64,000 nt of DNA from Parasponia andersonii (Eukaryota; Streptophyta; Magnoliopsida; Rosales; Cannabaceae): the NCBI GenBank assembly GCA_002914805.1, contig JXTB01000548.1:85562-149561 (forward strand), given 5' to 3'. Numbering within the stretch: position 1 is the first letter of the stretch; each line of letters begins with the position of its first letter. Below are positions 1 to 13,424 of this stretch, in pieces. Both the position numbers and the translations under genes were made by a program. The notes beneath the pieces are model-generated. The model saw only the letters and a program-made list of their open reading frames with translations. It was not told the origin of the DNA and did not search any database.

Positions 1-1421
1 GTATTAGCATTGAACCAAGATTACTGTTTTCTATTTTGTCTGTAAACTTATGTATGTCATTCTGGGATTTGGCTTTTTGCCGTGGATGACGATGATGCTT
101 GAACTTATATTTGACTTTGTGATTTTTAATTATTATTCGGTCTATGTTTAATGGTGTATACGAACTGTGGGAGTGGTTCACAGGATGAAATTCCGATTAT
201 TCTAGTTAAATGGACCGTTTTATAAAACTAGAACTTTTGACTCTTTTCAAATAAATTAAGGAGTTTCCCATCTTTGTGAAATTCTCCTTCTGCCACTTAT
301 CCGAATTTTGAGTCGTGACCGGCTAAATGCCTGGACAAATAAACAAATACTTCCTAAAGACACGCGTGAAGAGATCATGATATTACTATTATGATTAATA
401 CTAAGGATACTAGGATACAGAAAATTTGCACCTGCAATATTATTTTCAATCATTTAATTTTGAACGATATGATCTGTTATTAAAAATGATGCGTTTAAAG
501 TTTTAGTATTAGAAAAATGATAAATAGAGCTCATTGGCTCTTGCGTATATGTTATGGAGAAAGGCGAATCAAAAGGTTTAAGTCTATTATTCTACGATTT
601 AAATTATTATTCAGGAATCTCTCGAATAAATAGACAAATGATGCCTTGGAGCCGTATGCTTCGGAACGTAAAAAGAGTTACTAAAAAATTAATTTGTAAA
701 TTATCTATTTCTCTTATCAGTCAATAAGTTCACATGTCTTTTGTTTTTTGCCGGGTCTAGACGTCTAGTTGACACTTTTTTTATTATTATATAAGTTTCT
801 ATTATTATTGTAAGAGTTATTATCAATTTTATATTTTGGATTTTAATATTTTATTTAAATTATACTATATATTTTAATTATTATTAATAACTTTTAGATT
901 TAAAATGCGTTACAAATTTATAATCTAACATTAATTTGGAGCAGTTAATTTATCAATATTTGATTTAAAAAATTAAAAATAAATATTATAAAAACTTATC
1001 TGGGAATAAATTTATTAAATCACTTTAGTAATTTAATTAGTCTAAATCAAGATAAGAGTATAAATTTATAATAAATTTTAAATTTAAAGATTAATATTTA
1101 TAATAACTAAAACATATGGTATAAATTAAATAAAATATCAAAATATAATGTATAAAATGATATTATTCTTTATGCACTAAAGCAACTCACAACTCACAGT
1201 TTGCAGACGCACAATTAGCTAAGGTTAAATTCACGAGTATTTATAAGAAATGATCTTTTTTAAAGATCATTTTAAAAAATAGTTATTTTTTATACCTATT
1301 TAATAAATAATTATTTTATAATTATAGTTGTCTTTTACATTTATTTAATAAATGACTTTTATAATTTTATTTTGATAAATAATCGTTTTTTAGTTGATTT
1401 TTATAAAAATCAATTTTTTTA
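1..1421. other. AT-rich intergenic DNA, no gene seen
   Basis: I find no supported gene. Open frames are short and lack recognisable motifs. The first 250 bases are a little less AT-rich than what follows and could be the tail of a gene outside the window, but nothing in them shows this. A perfect small hairpin lies near 1248-1276 (AAATGATCTTT facing AAAGATCATTT). Confidence 0.6.
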
Positions 1422-1525
1422 AAAAATGTATCAATATATTTTGATGTACTGAATATGAAAAATGACAATTTTTAAAAATGTATCAATATATTTTGATGTA
1501 CTGAATATGAAAAATGACAATTTTT
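1422..1525. repeat. 52-bp perfect tandem duplication
   Basis: Two adjacent copies of one 52-bp unit, seen most easily from the core ATGTATCAATATATTTTGAT, which recurs 52 bases on. The copies appear identical, so the duplication is recent compared with the surrounding DNA. Confidence 0.85.
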
Positions 1526-2316
1526 TTTAAATAATTTTTAAAATTTAACCATTTTTTAACAGTATTTAAAAATTAACTATTTTATAAATTATGATCTAGC
1601 TTAAAACCCTAAATTCATTAGACATTAATTTTATGTCCCTTTTACAAATGGTGCTTAAACTTTATTTCCTTTCAGAGTTGGTCTGTGAATTAATTGCACT
1701 AGTCCAACATTAAACACTATCAAAATGTTAGACGACAAAATTGTAGTGTGGTAGAGTTGTTAAGTTCTAAGCATATAACGATATTTTGTCGCTATTGCCA
1801 CGGTTGTAGTGACTATGACAGAGATTAACTTATTAACCTTGCCATCATTTATGGATCCATTTCCCCTTGTCATTATTCTCTTATTCCAATAAATCAAAGC
1901 GAAAATTTGTACACGTTTACATCTCTCATTTTTTTTGTACACGGTTACATCTATCATGTTTTATCTTTCTTATTTTATCTGAATGTGTCGGCCACTTGCA
2001 TGTTGAGATTTTCCCCCAGCTTTCTTTAATATATGCAGATTGAGATTAGATTATTTATTCTTTATTTATATTTAATATTATCTTAAGATTAAGATTGAGA
2101 TAAATAGTCTATAATTTAAATATAATCTTATGTGAGTGATAATTTATTTTATTCAAAAATATAAGATTAATAATCTACATTTAAAATTAGTAAGACTCAT
2201 ATTTATTTTAAAATTAATAGGTTTCACATTATGAATACTTTTTATATTTTTCTATTATTTAAACTAATCTAAAATAAATCTATTGTACATTCTAATAAAA
2301 AATGGGTTTTACATTA

Positions 2317-2736
2317 TGCTTCGTTTGGTATGCATGATGAAATAAGATATAATTAATTTGACTATCTTAAAAGATTAGATTGGATAAGATATGATTATAA
2401 TTCAATCCTATCATATGTTTGGTGTGCTACTTTTTGTTAGGATATGATTAAAATGTATATTTCATAGTTTTAACCAAATAAAAATTTTAAGGATAATATT
2501 ATTTTTAATCAAATTTCTAATCTCTCCCAATCCCAAATTCTGAAGATGATAAGATTATTTCCTTCTAACAGTATTCTTTTTGGAGTGAATTATTTTAATC
2601 AAATCTAATCTCTCTCATATACATGCACCAAACATGATTAATTTAATCCAATCCAATGTCATTCTTAATTATATACAATCTAATACAATCCAATCTGATA
2701 TTATAATTTGATCCAGTCCTGCGTAACAAATGCACC
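2317..2736. mobile_element. Tourist-like (PIF/Harbinger) MITE, 420 bp
   Basis: The ends form an imperfect inverted repeat: left TGCTTCGTTTGGTATGC against right, reversed, GGTGCATTTGTTACGC. Both ends are flanked directly by TTA (2314-2316 and 2737-2739), the target duplication used by PIF/Harbinger elements. The inner parts of the arms are also loosely complementary (runs of GATTGGAT against ATCCAATC). There is no coding capacity, so it is a non-autonomous element. Confidence 0.6.
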
Positions 2737-2739
2737 TTA

Positions 2740-3248
2740 TATGTATACGGTTTGATAGTTGTGATCAAGAATAAGATTCTAAATTTTTAACTTACACAGC
2801 AGACTAACAGAACTTATACAATTATTGTAGCAATGATATTTTTTTTGTCAAAAGCTATTAAATTTTTAATAGAGATGAGTCATGTGCAAAGTGCACAGTT
2901 TGATAACTATGATCAAAAATGAGATTTTGACTAATACAAATAAATAATGCTCAATTATACACTTTATCCATAACTATTTTCTATTAAAAAAACTAACAAT
3001 TTATATCAAATGGGTCATTGCTATAATAATTACATAATATAAGAACTTGTACTATATAAATTAAAAATTTTGGGGACAAAGTGATACCTTGAGTATAATT
3101 CAGGAACCATTATTATATTTAACTTTTTTATTTCAGCTTATCCTCATTGTTCATCATTGTTCATCGCGCTTCTTACAAAATTCTACACCCCAAAAGTCCA
3201 AATGAAAAATTGATGAGCTGAATTTTTTGAAAAATCTTGGAATGGTTT
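2740..3248. other. Intergenic, nothing recognised
   Basis: AT-rich sequence with no supported gene or repeat. A phrase around gatcaaNaatNagatt recurs near 2764 and 2911, too short to classify. Confidence 0.4.
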
Positions 3249-3507
3249 AGAAAAATACCAACTTTTAAAAGCTGTTATAGAAAAATAACTCTTATAATAA
3301 ATATTTAGAAAATTATTATTTTTTCTTGACAATCGGTACTTTCAAATAGTATTTTAGGTAATCAATTAGGTTATTTGGGGTAACCAATCTAGTTATTTGA
3401 GGTAACTGGTCAAGTTGTCTCATGTAACTTAATTGGTTATTTCAAATATCTCATCAATTAATAAAAAGTGGTATTTTTTTAAATACTTTTAAAACTGGTA
3501 TTTTTCT
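3249..3507. repeat. Small fold-back element with 22-bp internal array
   Basis: A stretch of 259 bp bounded by inverted ends of about 22 bp (AGAAAAATACCAACTTTTAAAAG at the left, its near complement at 3486-3507). Inside, at 3357-3444, are four diverged head-to-tail copies of a 22-bp unit of the type GGTAACCAATCTAGTTATTT. It has no coding capacity. It is probably a MITE whose middle is a short tandem array; the transposase family is unknown. Confidence 0.55.
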
Positions 3508-3611
3508 GATTAAAATCCAGAATTTTTCAATTTTTTTGAAATAGTACCATAAAAAAAATTCTCTTGTTCATCACTCTACTCCCATTAATGCATAATCTGG
3601 AGTAGGCTGAA

Positions 3612-4741
3612 TATATGGGCTATGGGCCCTTTGAAATATGTTATTTTTTTGTTCTTTTAAGGCAGGGGGACCTTAAAGAAATTATATCCGAAGATGATAA
3701 ACTAGGAGGTTTGCTACGTAATGAACGTTGTATTGAGGACTTCTGTAACGCATTTGACCAATGCTCCTTACAACATTTGGACTTTTATGGGAATAAATTT
3801 ACTTGGAAGAAGAAGAAATCCGAAAGCCAAAATATTAAGGATCCGAAAATCAAAATATTAAGGAAAGATTAGATTGGGCTATGATAAACTTACATTGGTC
3901 TATTGTAGATAAAAAAAAAAAAGTTATCTTAAGCATCTTGACTATTGCCATTCAGACCACAAGCATTACAAGTTGATTTACTTTTAAAAGAGGACTGTCA
4001 ACAAATTCTGAAGCTTAAACAACGTTCTCTGTTCAGATTTGAAGCATTGTGGTTGGAAGATGAAGAGAGTCATAAAATCAACCAAGAATCATGGACAGGT
4101 ACAAATACTACAACTGTAATGGTTTCTCTTCTTGATAATATTAAGGCATGTACTGACTCACTTCTTGGAGCCAGAACAAATTTGGAGGGTTGAATTCACA
4201 GATATTTGCGATTCGAAAAAGAATATCACAGCTACATAATCAAAGTGATAATAGTCAAGTTCATTATTAGGAGGCAAAAATTTTGGATGAACAGTTCATA
4301 GAGAGGAAGTATATTGGAAATAACATTCGCCAGTATATATCATGGATACAGTCTGGGGATACAAACACAAAATACTTCCATGCAAAAGCTTCTATGCATA
4401 AAAGGAAAAACAAAATTTAAAAAAAATTGGAGATGCAAATGGTTTGACTATTTCAAAGGAACATGACATAGAATGAGTAATTCTTAATTATTTTCACAAT
4501 TTGTTTAGCTCTAATGGCGAGGATTTGGAAGTAATGGAGCAGGTACTAGACAATGTACAACCCTCTATTAGTGATGATTTAAGCTCTAAATTAACTAAAA
4601 CTTTTGTACCTGAAGATGTTTGGTTAGTAGTCAAAACAATGGGACTAGATGAAAATCCAGGACCAGATAGCACTTTAATTATGTTCTACCAACAAAATTG
4701 GAATATAGGACCAATGATTACACCGGCTGTTTTGGAAATTT
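3612..4741 (+). mobile_element. LINE (L1-type) ORF2 fragment
   Basis: Successive frames match the second half of the endonuclease, the linker and the first part of the reverse transcriptase of plant L1-like LINEs. Motifs in order are GDLKEIISEDDKLGG and YGNKFTW (endonuclease end, 3663-3806), FRFEALWLEDEE (about 4035), GDTNTKYFHAKA (about 4355), then NPGPDSTLIMFYQQNW at the start of the RT (about 4650). The frame changes at least twice, between 3873 and 3945 and again between 4194 and 4265, and there are internal stops. The 5' part of ORF2 and the catalytic RT core are absent. The fragment stops abruptly where the copia LTR begins at 4742, so that element probably inserted into the LINE. Dead. 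Confidence 0.8.
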
Positions 4742-6340
4742 TGAATTTCAGAAGCGTGGGTGGTGGTGGAATCTTCAAACGAATCATCGGTCTAGAATCG
4801 CTTTGGTGCCTCATGTTCGTTGTGAAAGACTCCTCTTTCGATACTCTTAGTGAGTAGCATTTCAAGAACAATCATTAAACTTCTACCACTCAAGAGTACT
4901 CACTAGAATTCCTTTCGATAGAGAGAGAGAGAGAGATGGGAGAGAGAGCGTATATTTCTCTGTATCGCTTATTTTCTGACTCTCAGGAAAAATAAATAAG
5001 TACAAGACCAATACATACGTATCTACTCCTTCTTATTAAGAATACTTCCTAATTATTTAATCAATGGGAAATATTCTTTAATGAATAGGAAGATGATTAG
5101 AATTAAATGCGCCGAAATTTAAATTTGATGCATTCACATCTCAAACCTATTAAAAATTATTACATTCACACTTTTACCCTGATTACAAGATATTAATTAT
5201 AATATTCTGATTAATGGCAGAATATTAGCAAATGGTCTTCTTTTATATTAGTTCATAAAAATTAGGTCATGCACCATTATGGGTGTCCAATAAGACTTTA
5301 GGTCATAAAATTCAACATTTCTCACTCACATATAGTGTGCATGATAAATATATCTCTCATTATCGTCCTACCAATAATTCTATTTATACTTATCTAATAA
5401 GTAATGCGACCCATCGAGCCACTTGTAAAAGAAAATTCAGGAGTACTGTACTAAATCTTATCAGGACTAGTATAGAACATTCGTAAGTATCTCATTATAC
5501 CTCAGACTTATTTAGCCACATCGGATCTAATACCTACAATCCCTCATATCAATATTTAAGGGCTATGAAAAGATCTCTCTTGTTTTTATATTCACAATTA
5601 TACTGTTATACCCAATAGCGATATAACTTGTTGACAGTGAACATAAAACTTAGATTTGTTACTAAATAATTTTCCTTTCGCCTTCGAATCAATAAGTTTT
5701 TGGTCTAATTGCTTTCCCAATAATGTCCTTTAGGTTGAATTAACCATTACCACTGGAGACATGTTAAAGTAACATATATCAGACCTCCACTTCATGAAAC
5801 AAGTAAAGGCATATAGGGTAGAATAAAGTATGAAATCAAAATAAGTATAATGATTTAAAAGGACTTACACAGTAAAGAAATAGAGATCCATTCTTTTATT
5901 CCCTTATTTTAATTACATAAGCACATGTAGTGTAAAATATATGCTACGATGAGATACTCCTTTAAAAAAGAGTGTATGTCTCCTTCCTAAAATACTGTAC
6001 AGATCTCAGTCCAGTCGCCTTCAAGCTCCTAACTCGAATTTCTGTATGCTTGCTTAATCTAGCACCATATTGAGTTTCACATCTGATTATCTAATGGGTC
6101 ACATATGGATACTAGAAATAAAAGTTTTATCTATAATCAATCTTCTAAGATCTCATCTTGGCTCTTTCTAAGGAAACACTTAGTTCATAATCTCTGTGCT
6201 ATAAGCAAAGTGTCTTATCTTTGCTTGTTGACTAGCGCTAAAAGAGACTTTCCCTGTAAGAGAGATAATTATTACTCGTTGTATACTTAAACTAGTCGTG
6301 ATTTACATATATATGTATGCTAAAATTCAGATATCGTAAC
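4742..6340 (-). repeat. 3' LTR and 3' untranslated part of copia element 1
   Basis: Lies directly beyond the RNase H end of the minus-strand copia and has no coding capacity. It contains a GA-rich simple repeat (4920-4950). The left limit is set by the end of LINE homology at 4741, where a TG (the LTR's CA on the other strand) occurs. The right limit is approximate. Confidence 0.5.
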
Positions 6341-7112
6341 AGTGGTCAACTGGAAGAAACATACAAAGAAATAAAGTTACAATCTACGTAGTTCCAAACT
6401 CCTAATATTAGTCTGGTAAGCCTCTTAAGTAATAGGCTTGGTCAATAGATCAGTAACCATGTACTTTAGGACCATCTTCTTCTGTATAACCATATCACGA
6501 ACGAAAAAGTATCAAATCTCTATATATTTAGTTTTTTCGTGATATTTTGGGTCCTTTATATAAGTCAGTATAGCCATATTGTCATAATGTATAATAATAT
6601 CCTCTAAAGCACATGTGCCAATGCCAAATTGTGCAAGGAACCTCTTCAACTAAATACTTTCCTATATAATGGTTGAGCAAACAACATACTCTGATTCCAT
6701 AATGGATAATGCTTTACAAAGTTGCTTTTTATTGCTCTAAGATATGACATCATTGCTGAGTAAGAAAGCATAACTAGAAGTCGATTTGCACTCATCCAGG
6801 TTACCACCCAAATCAGCATCATTAAGCGCAAATCTAATGCCTGATAGCAAAGCAATAAATCAGCTATCCATTTGAGATATCAAAGTATTATCTTCATTGC
6901 TTTCCAATGAGCAAGGTTAGGATTCCACTGGAACCGACTGACTAACCTAATAACATAGTAAATATTGGGCTGAGTACATATCATATCATACATCAAACTT
7001 CCAATAGCACTGACATAGGGACCTCGGGTCATATAATCTTTTTCCTCTTGAGTCTTTGGACATATGTCGTGACTTAAGGCATCATTCTTTGCTATCATGG
7101 ACTTTGGCTTTT

Positions 7113-7780
7113 TTTCATAGTATTATTCTAACTACTTCGATTTTTATCATGGACTTTGCCAAGCTTTCATTAAGCTAAGCCTATGTGTTTTGTGCTTAGT
7201 ATTATTCTAACTACTTCGATTTTTATCATGGACTTTGCCAAGCTTTCATTAAGCTAAGCCTATGTATCTTGTTCCTTTGATCATTTCAATGAAGTTTTTC
7301 CCAAATTCTCAAAAAAAAAAAAAAAAATTAGAAGTGAGAAATAGACCAAGGTGAATCTTTTATGATAAATGTTTTTATGAATTTTTTCTATTGTTTTTTT
7401 TTAATTGGGTTTTTGTTGTTTTATGTGCTTCCTTTTTTTATTTATTATTGTATTTTGTTTTTTTTTTTCCTTTTGTATTGTCTAGGATGCTAAGTGTAGA
7501 TTTTTTTTCATTCCCTAGAACATCAAGTTTGGAGTTTGCTTTGCATACTTTCTTATTATTTTTGTGATTATTTTAGTTTGAAGGAATGATAAGTGTGCTT
7601 ATTGATTCAACTATGTTGTATTGCTATGAATTTCCAAATAAATTATATTATGAGTAAAATATTATATTGGTGATGGCCTTTTCCTTTTAGAAATTTATTT
7701 GTTTAGTAACTCTTATTTTTTTAGGCTTAAAGTTAGTGTCTTATTATTAGGTAGAGGCTAATCTCATATTATTTAGGGGC
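7113..7780. repeat. Unclassified insertion with 79-bp direct repeat and oligo-A
   Basis: This block separates two recognisable pieces of copia element 1. It begins with a direct repeat: 7118-7186 recurs at 7197-7265 with almost no change, and part of the unit (TATCATGGACTTTG) occurs a third time at about 7093. A run of about 17 A follows at 7311-7327, then T-rich DNA without open frames. The class is unknown. Confidence 0.5.
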
Positions 7781-8038
7781 TCCAAATGTATTATTCGAAC
7801 CATGGAAGTCATGTAATTTTAAGACTTATTAGAAATTGGTGAGTTTTTTTGCCTAAATATGAAGGCTTGTTTCAAGAGTCTTTTTTTGCATCTGAAACTA
7901 TTCGAGAATTTTCTTAATGTAAGTCTCTTGAGATAAAATAAGGAATTTCCTTAAACAGTCTCTAAGGATCTTAACTCCGAGCACATAACTTATTTTACCC
8001 ATATTCTTTATCTTAAAATTTGAGGATAACCACGCATG

Positions 8039-9502
8039 TGTTATGCTGGAATGCATATACGTAAAATTACTGCAAGTGCACAGATCGTAATCAAGTAATA
8101 AAGTGATAAGTATAGAGTTGTCGATCTTACGAGGAATTGGGTATTAAATTACTGAAATTATCGTGACCTAACTTTATCTAGATAAATTAAATAAATTTAT
8201 AATTTAAGTAAATACAAATAAAAATATAAATACATAAATAAAATATGGACACTCTATGCACAAATATACTAGGGGATTGAATTCACCTAACTATCAACTA
8301 TGTCTTTTGATTACCAATTTTATCCTAATCAATTATTCCTAATTTATAAGCTAAGAACCCAAAGATATTTCTACTCCCTCTCTCGAGTGCTGAGTGAAAT
8401 CATTGCTAAATTATAGTTCCAATATCTCTATTCTGAACCTAGAATTTAAGCATTCATTATGTTCAATAGTATTTTGATTATGGCTTCAAAGGAATCATAG
8501 GTTCTCTCAAACTCTACATTCCTAAGTTATACTATCCTATGGTTGTTTCTAAAATTCCATTTTTTAAGTGCCAAATTCTAGAAATCAAATCATTCAACTA
8601 ATAGCTAATTAGTTGAGAAATATTAACCATAGAATAGTATAATAAATGCAAGAATAATATCAAATAATATATTGGAAATTAAGACATGGAATTAAGGTTT
8701 AAGTTACATCATATCCCAAGCATATAATAATTAATACAACATAGGAGAATCCAATACTAATCTCAACAAGAATTTCATATATCAAAACATATTCAATATT
8801 AAAGTATTATACAAAATCCAAATGAGACTAGAGTGAGAAAGAAGATGAGAAAAACTCTTTTATGGGGGGTAGAACTTTAAGCTTTAATCTCTTCAAGCCA
8901 CTCTCTCAAGCATCCTCTCCAAGATTTTTGCTCCAAGCTCCTTCCTCTCCAGGATTTTTGAGCTCTATTTGTTGTATTTTCTCTCTAACTCTCCACACAT
9001 GAAATAAAGGCTTAAGGATATATTTAAGGAATTCCAAGAAGACCTAGGTTGGGTAGAATATTAATCATTCAATCAGATGGCTCCAATGGTCCAGATTGGC
9101 TCTAAAAACTCACTAAAAATGTGTATCCGAGTGCTGTGTAGCTCCATAGCTCTTTCTGGCCAGTGCTGTAGCAGTCTAGCCTTTAGATGTCTGATTTTCA
9201 AGCAATGTTGCGATGCTACTATTACAGTGCTCTCAGCTTTGGAACTCAATACAATAGCTTTTCTTCCCAAGGGCGACATTTCTTCGTTTTAGCTCTATTT
9301 TACCTGATTTTTCGTATAAGACTCAACTTTCATCCCAAATAGTTGAAATAGTTGTTACCAATTTTTCTTGATTCTCATTTATTCATAAGAACTATAAAAA
9401 TAAAGCAAAAATACATAAAACTGATAAAAAAATATTTGAGAACTTACAATTATTTGAGTTGAATGATACCTGATTTATGAGTGAATTAATAACTCATCAG
9501 CA
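8039..9502. repeat. Direct repeat copy 1, about 1.46 kb
   Basis: First of two head-to-tail copies. It begins TGTTATGCTGG, soon followed by CTGCAAGTGCACAGATCGTA, and ends ACTCATCAGCA. Shared landmarks with copy 2 include a CTCTCTCGAGT block, a TCTCTTCAAGCCACTCTCTC block and a closing GAGAACTTACAATTATTTGA block. TG...CA ends would fit an LTR, but I see no primer site or coding sequence, so the class is open. Confidence 0.6.
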
Positions 9503-10830
9503 TGTTATGCTAAATTTATATACATAAAATAACCGCAAGTGCACGTATCTTAAACAAGTAAAAAAGTTATAAGTATAGAATTGTCAATCCCATGAGGAAT
9601 TGAATGTTAAATTATCATTAAATACCAGAATCATCTTGACCTAACTATATCTAGGAAATCAAACTTCTTAGATAAATACAAAGATAAATATAAATACAAA
9701 AATAAAACATGGACTCTTCTATGTGCAAATATATTAGGGGATTGAATTCACGTAACTGTCAACTATGTCTTTTGATCTCTAATTGCATTCTAATTAATTA
9801 TTCCTTGTTTATAAGCCAATAACCTAAAGGTATTTACATTCCCTCTCTCGAGTACTGAGTAAAATCATTCCTAAATTATGATTCCAATATCTTTCTTCTT
9901 AATCTATAAGTTAAGAATTCATTATATTCAATAGTTCTTTTATCATAGCTTTAAAGGAATTATAGGTTCTCTCAAACTCTCCAAAATCCTAGGTTATATT
10001 ATCCTATAGTCGTCTCTAAAACTCCCTTTCTCGAGTGCCAAGCCCTAGAAACCAATTCATCTAATTAATAGCTAAATAATTAAGAAGCATTAAGAATTGA
10101 ATATCATAAATAAATTCAAGAACAATATCAAATAACATATTGAAAATCAAGACATAGAATCAAATTCTAAGCTAAATCATTCCCGTAGCATATAAAAACT
10201 AATTCAACATAGGAAAATCTAATACTAATCTCAACTAGAATTTCATATATCCAAATGTGTTCTATAATCAAGTATAATAAAAAATTCAAATGAGAGTAGG
10301 GTGAGAAAGAGGATGAAAAAATGTCCTTTGTGGAGGAAGAGCTTTAAGCATTCAATCTCTTCAAGCCACTCTCTCAAGCATCTCTCCAAGATTTTTGAGC
10401 TCTCTTTACTGTATTTTCTCTCTAACTCTCCACACTTAAAAATAAAGGCTGAAAGGTGTAATTGAAAGGCTCCAAGATGACCTAGGCCGGATAGAATATC
10501 AACATTCAATCAAATGGCATCAAGGGCCAAGATTAGCCATAAAATCTCGCTAAAAACGCAGTTCAAGATAAGGGACAGCACTGCGACGCTAAATTTGGAG
10601 TGTTGCAATGCTAGTTAAATTACACTAGCTAAAGGATGGGAGTGTCGTGGTGTTTTGTATGCAAAGGCTTTAGAACTCTTCTTTTTTGGTTCCAAGCATA
10701 CACCAAGCCTCAGTCTCTTATTTTCTACAAAATAATCACAAAATAACATTAAAACAACACAAATACTTGAGAACTTACAATTATTTGACATCAAAGATAC
10801 TTGATTTATGAGTGAAATAATCACTCAACA
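9503..10830. repeat. Direct repeat copy 2, about 1.33 kb
   Basis: Starts TGTTATGCTAAATT immediately after the CA that ends copy 1 and stops at CACTCAACA. It matches copy 1 along its length with roughly one difference in five or six bases in the stretches I compared, so the pair is old or came from two already diverged sources. Near its end GAGTGA and TCACTC can pair as a short hairpin. Confidence 0.6.
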
Positions 10831-13424
10831 ACTCTTTGTCATTTCCAGCTAAAATTCATGCCTTGTACCTTTCTATGAATCCGTCTACCTAGCATTTGAC
10901 TTTTAGAACCCATTTGTTCCTAATAATGTTTTGCATAAGTGGAAGATTCACCAAGTCCCAGACTTGGTTTTTCTTCATAGACTCTATCTCTTCAATCATT
11001 GAAGCTTTCTATTTTTTCAGAAATAGAAGAAGAAAGAGCCTCTCAATAATTTTTAGGCTCTTCTTCATCCTACAAAATAGATATGAATGCTTCCTCCTTA
11101 GTCTCAAAATGGCGAGAGGGACACTTCCACATTAGCTCTTAAGTAGTTATGGATTTTGAGAACCAACATCTAGTGGTACAATCCTATTGATAGTATACTC
11201 CCACTAGAAATAGATTTACTTTCCATTTCCAAAGTTGAATTTAAAGCACCTAAATTGGCTCTTCAATCTCATATAGCTCTAGGTTTCTATCCACATCTCA
11301 TTTTCTTAAAAATTTCTCCTTGAGAAAATCTATATATCGTGAATCAATTTCAACTACACTTCCATCGGGTTATTCACCAAGCATCACATATCCCTTTGAT
11401 TCATCAACGTATCTAATAAATATGCACTTGTGCATCCTTGGGCATAGCTTTTCATGCTTGTGAAAAGTAGTGTGAACATACCCCGCTGATCCCTATGGGC
11501 ATAAATGGTTTAATTCAGATCTTGCCATGTCCATCGCTCATAAGGGGTTAATGGAACTGATTTTGAGGTTACTCGAAAGATATTAGAACAGTGGCCTGCG
11601 CCATCATCGACCTAACTATTTCTAATAACGCATGATTCTTTCTCTCTGCTATATCATTTTTTGTCAAAGTGTTAGGAATTATTAGCTGTCGAACAATACC
11701 TTTTTTATCACATAATTCTTTGAATTACTCAGATAGATACTTCTGGCCATGGTCTGTTCTGAGAGTCTTAATGTTCTTCTCTATTTGATTCTCAATCAAG
11801 TTCATGAATCATCTAAAGCATTCCAATGCTTCTAAATTATGGGAGATCAAATAGACATAATTGTAGCGTGTAAAGCCATCTACAAATATGTTGAAATAGG
11901 TGGTACCATATCTTACCCTCACATTCATTGGTCTGTAGTTGTCAGAATGTATTAGTTGTAGAGGAATCATTGCCCATGCGGCTTTTCCAAAAGATTTCCT
12001 ACTTTCTTTTCCGCCAAATAATGTTCTCAAGTGGGCAAGTTAATTTTAGTGAGTTATCCTGATAGATCATCTCTAGCTAATCTATTCATTCTATCTTATC
12101 CTATATAGCGTAATCTAGCATGTCATGCAATAAAATCAACATCATTTGCCATATTCATATAAGAAACAACATTTTCATTATTATAAGAATAAATAATATC
12201 AAACATCATAGGATCATCCAAGAGAAAACCATAACCATAAAAAACTATTCCCAAATAAATATCATAACTAAACTATGAAAATTAAAAGTAAAACCCAACT
12301 TAAGCAAATATACAACAAATAAAAGATTTTGTCAAACTTCCAGAGTATAAAGAACGTCATAGAGCAATAGAATACGACTTTCATGCAATTCAGCTTGTAA
12401 ATACTAATGTCTAACACATACATGTTGGCTCTATTCCCTATAAAGAGTCCTCGACTCTCCTTAGGAATTTGGCAATACTCTACGAATTCAACTTGGTCTC
12501 TTATAATATATTCGGTCACTCTTGAATCAATAATCCAATAAGGATGTGAATGAGCAACTATAATATAACTTGTAACATAAATATTGTAATAACTAAAGTC
12601 AAGGAGTACCTTTTTCTACTCATTGAAATCACGGGCAAAGTGTTCCCTATCACAGTTGTAGTATTTTCCATTCTTACCCTTTCTGACGTGCTTGTCTCTC
12701 TTGCATCAAGTGGACTTTGCCTTCTTAAGCACAGATCCATTACCAAAGTCACCCTTAAGAGCTTGATTCTCAGGCTTAGCCCTTTTTGGCCCGCCTAGTT
12801 ATTAACTACATAGGCGCTCTTAGGGTTTGAGTCTTTGCATGGTTTGGCAGCTTTTAAGCATTCAGCTTCAAGCACAAGGTGGCGAAATAGGTCAATAAAA
12901 GTTCTGATGCTTTGACTATGTATCATAGTCATGATCATGGGCTCCCATAAAAGTCGTAAGGAACGAATTCTTGAATGGATCTATTGCTCTTCAAAAGCTG
13001 GTCATCTTCTTTTAGTTAGCGAATCATCAATGAAATCGCTCTAATATACTGCTTCATGGTATGGCTCAGGTGCATCTTATAGGAGTCAACCTTGATGTTC
13101 AGTACACACAATTTAGTATAGAGGTCCCACCAAATTTCAGCTTCAGGGCACCCTACATCTCCTAACCGGTGGCATCCTCTTCAAACTCGCCGATCAAGTC
13201 ATTATGCATGCTGCTCAGTATAGTAAAGTATGCGCAACAGTCTTTCTTAAGCCAAGCATGATAGGCTTTTTGATCGCAATGATGTTGGGCAATATTTCAT
13301 CCTCAGGTGCGAGCATCGTTTGGGTCAAGGTTTCCAAAAACCTCTTGCTCATTGAGAATATATTGGATTTTTCAATGCTAGATATCATAGATTATAAAAA
13401 AAACTCATGGAAAGAGTAATTTGA

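Larger units (their letters stand above)
4742..13415 (-). mobile_element. Ty1/copia fossil, minus strand (element 1)
   Basis: Reading leftward on the minus strand, the parts of a copia element occur in order: gag (about 13400-12850), zinc-knuckle region (about 12760-12620), integrase (about 12050-11560, with QLIHSD), start of RT (about 10970-10838), later RT (8036-7780, with SQETYIKK), the RT/RNase H junction (7098-6880, with GSLMYDMICTQPNIYY), the RNase H end (about 6385, TDLLTKP) and a 3' LTR. Two blocks of foreign DNA sit inside it, at 7113-7780 and 8039-10830. The coding parts carry many breaks and no open gag-pol remains. Its upstream end abuts the POLH relic and no 5' LTR is seen there. 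Assigning all pieces to one insertion is an inference from order and orientation. Confidence 0.75.
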
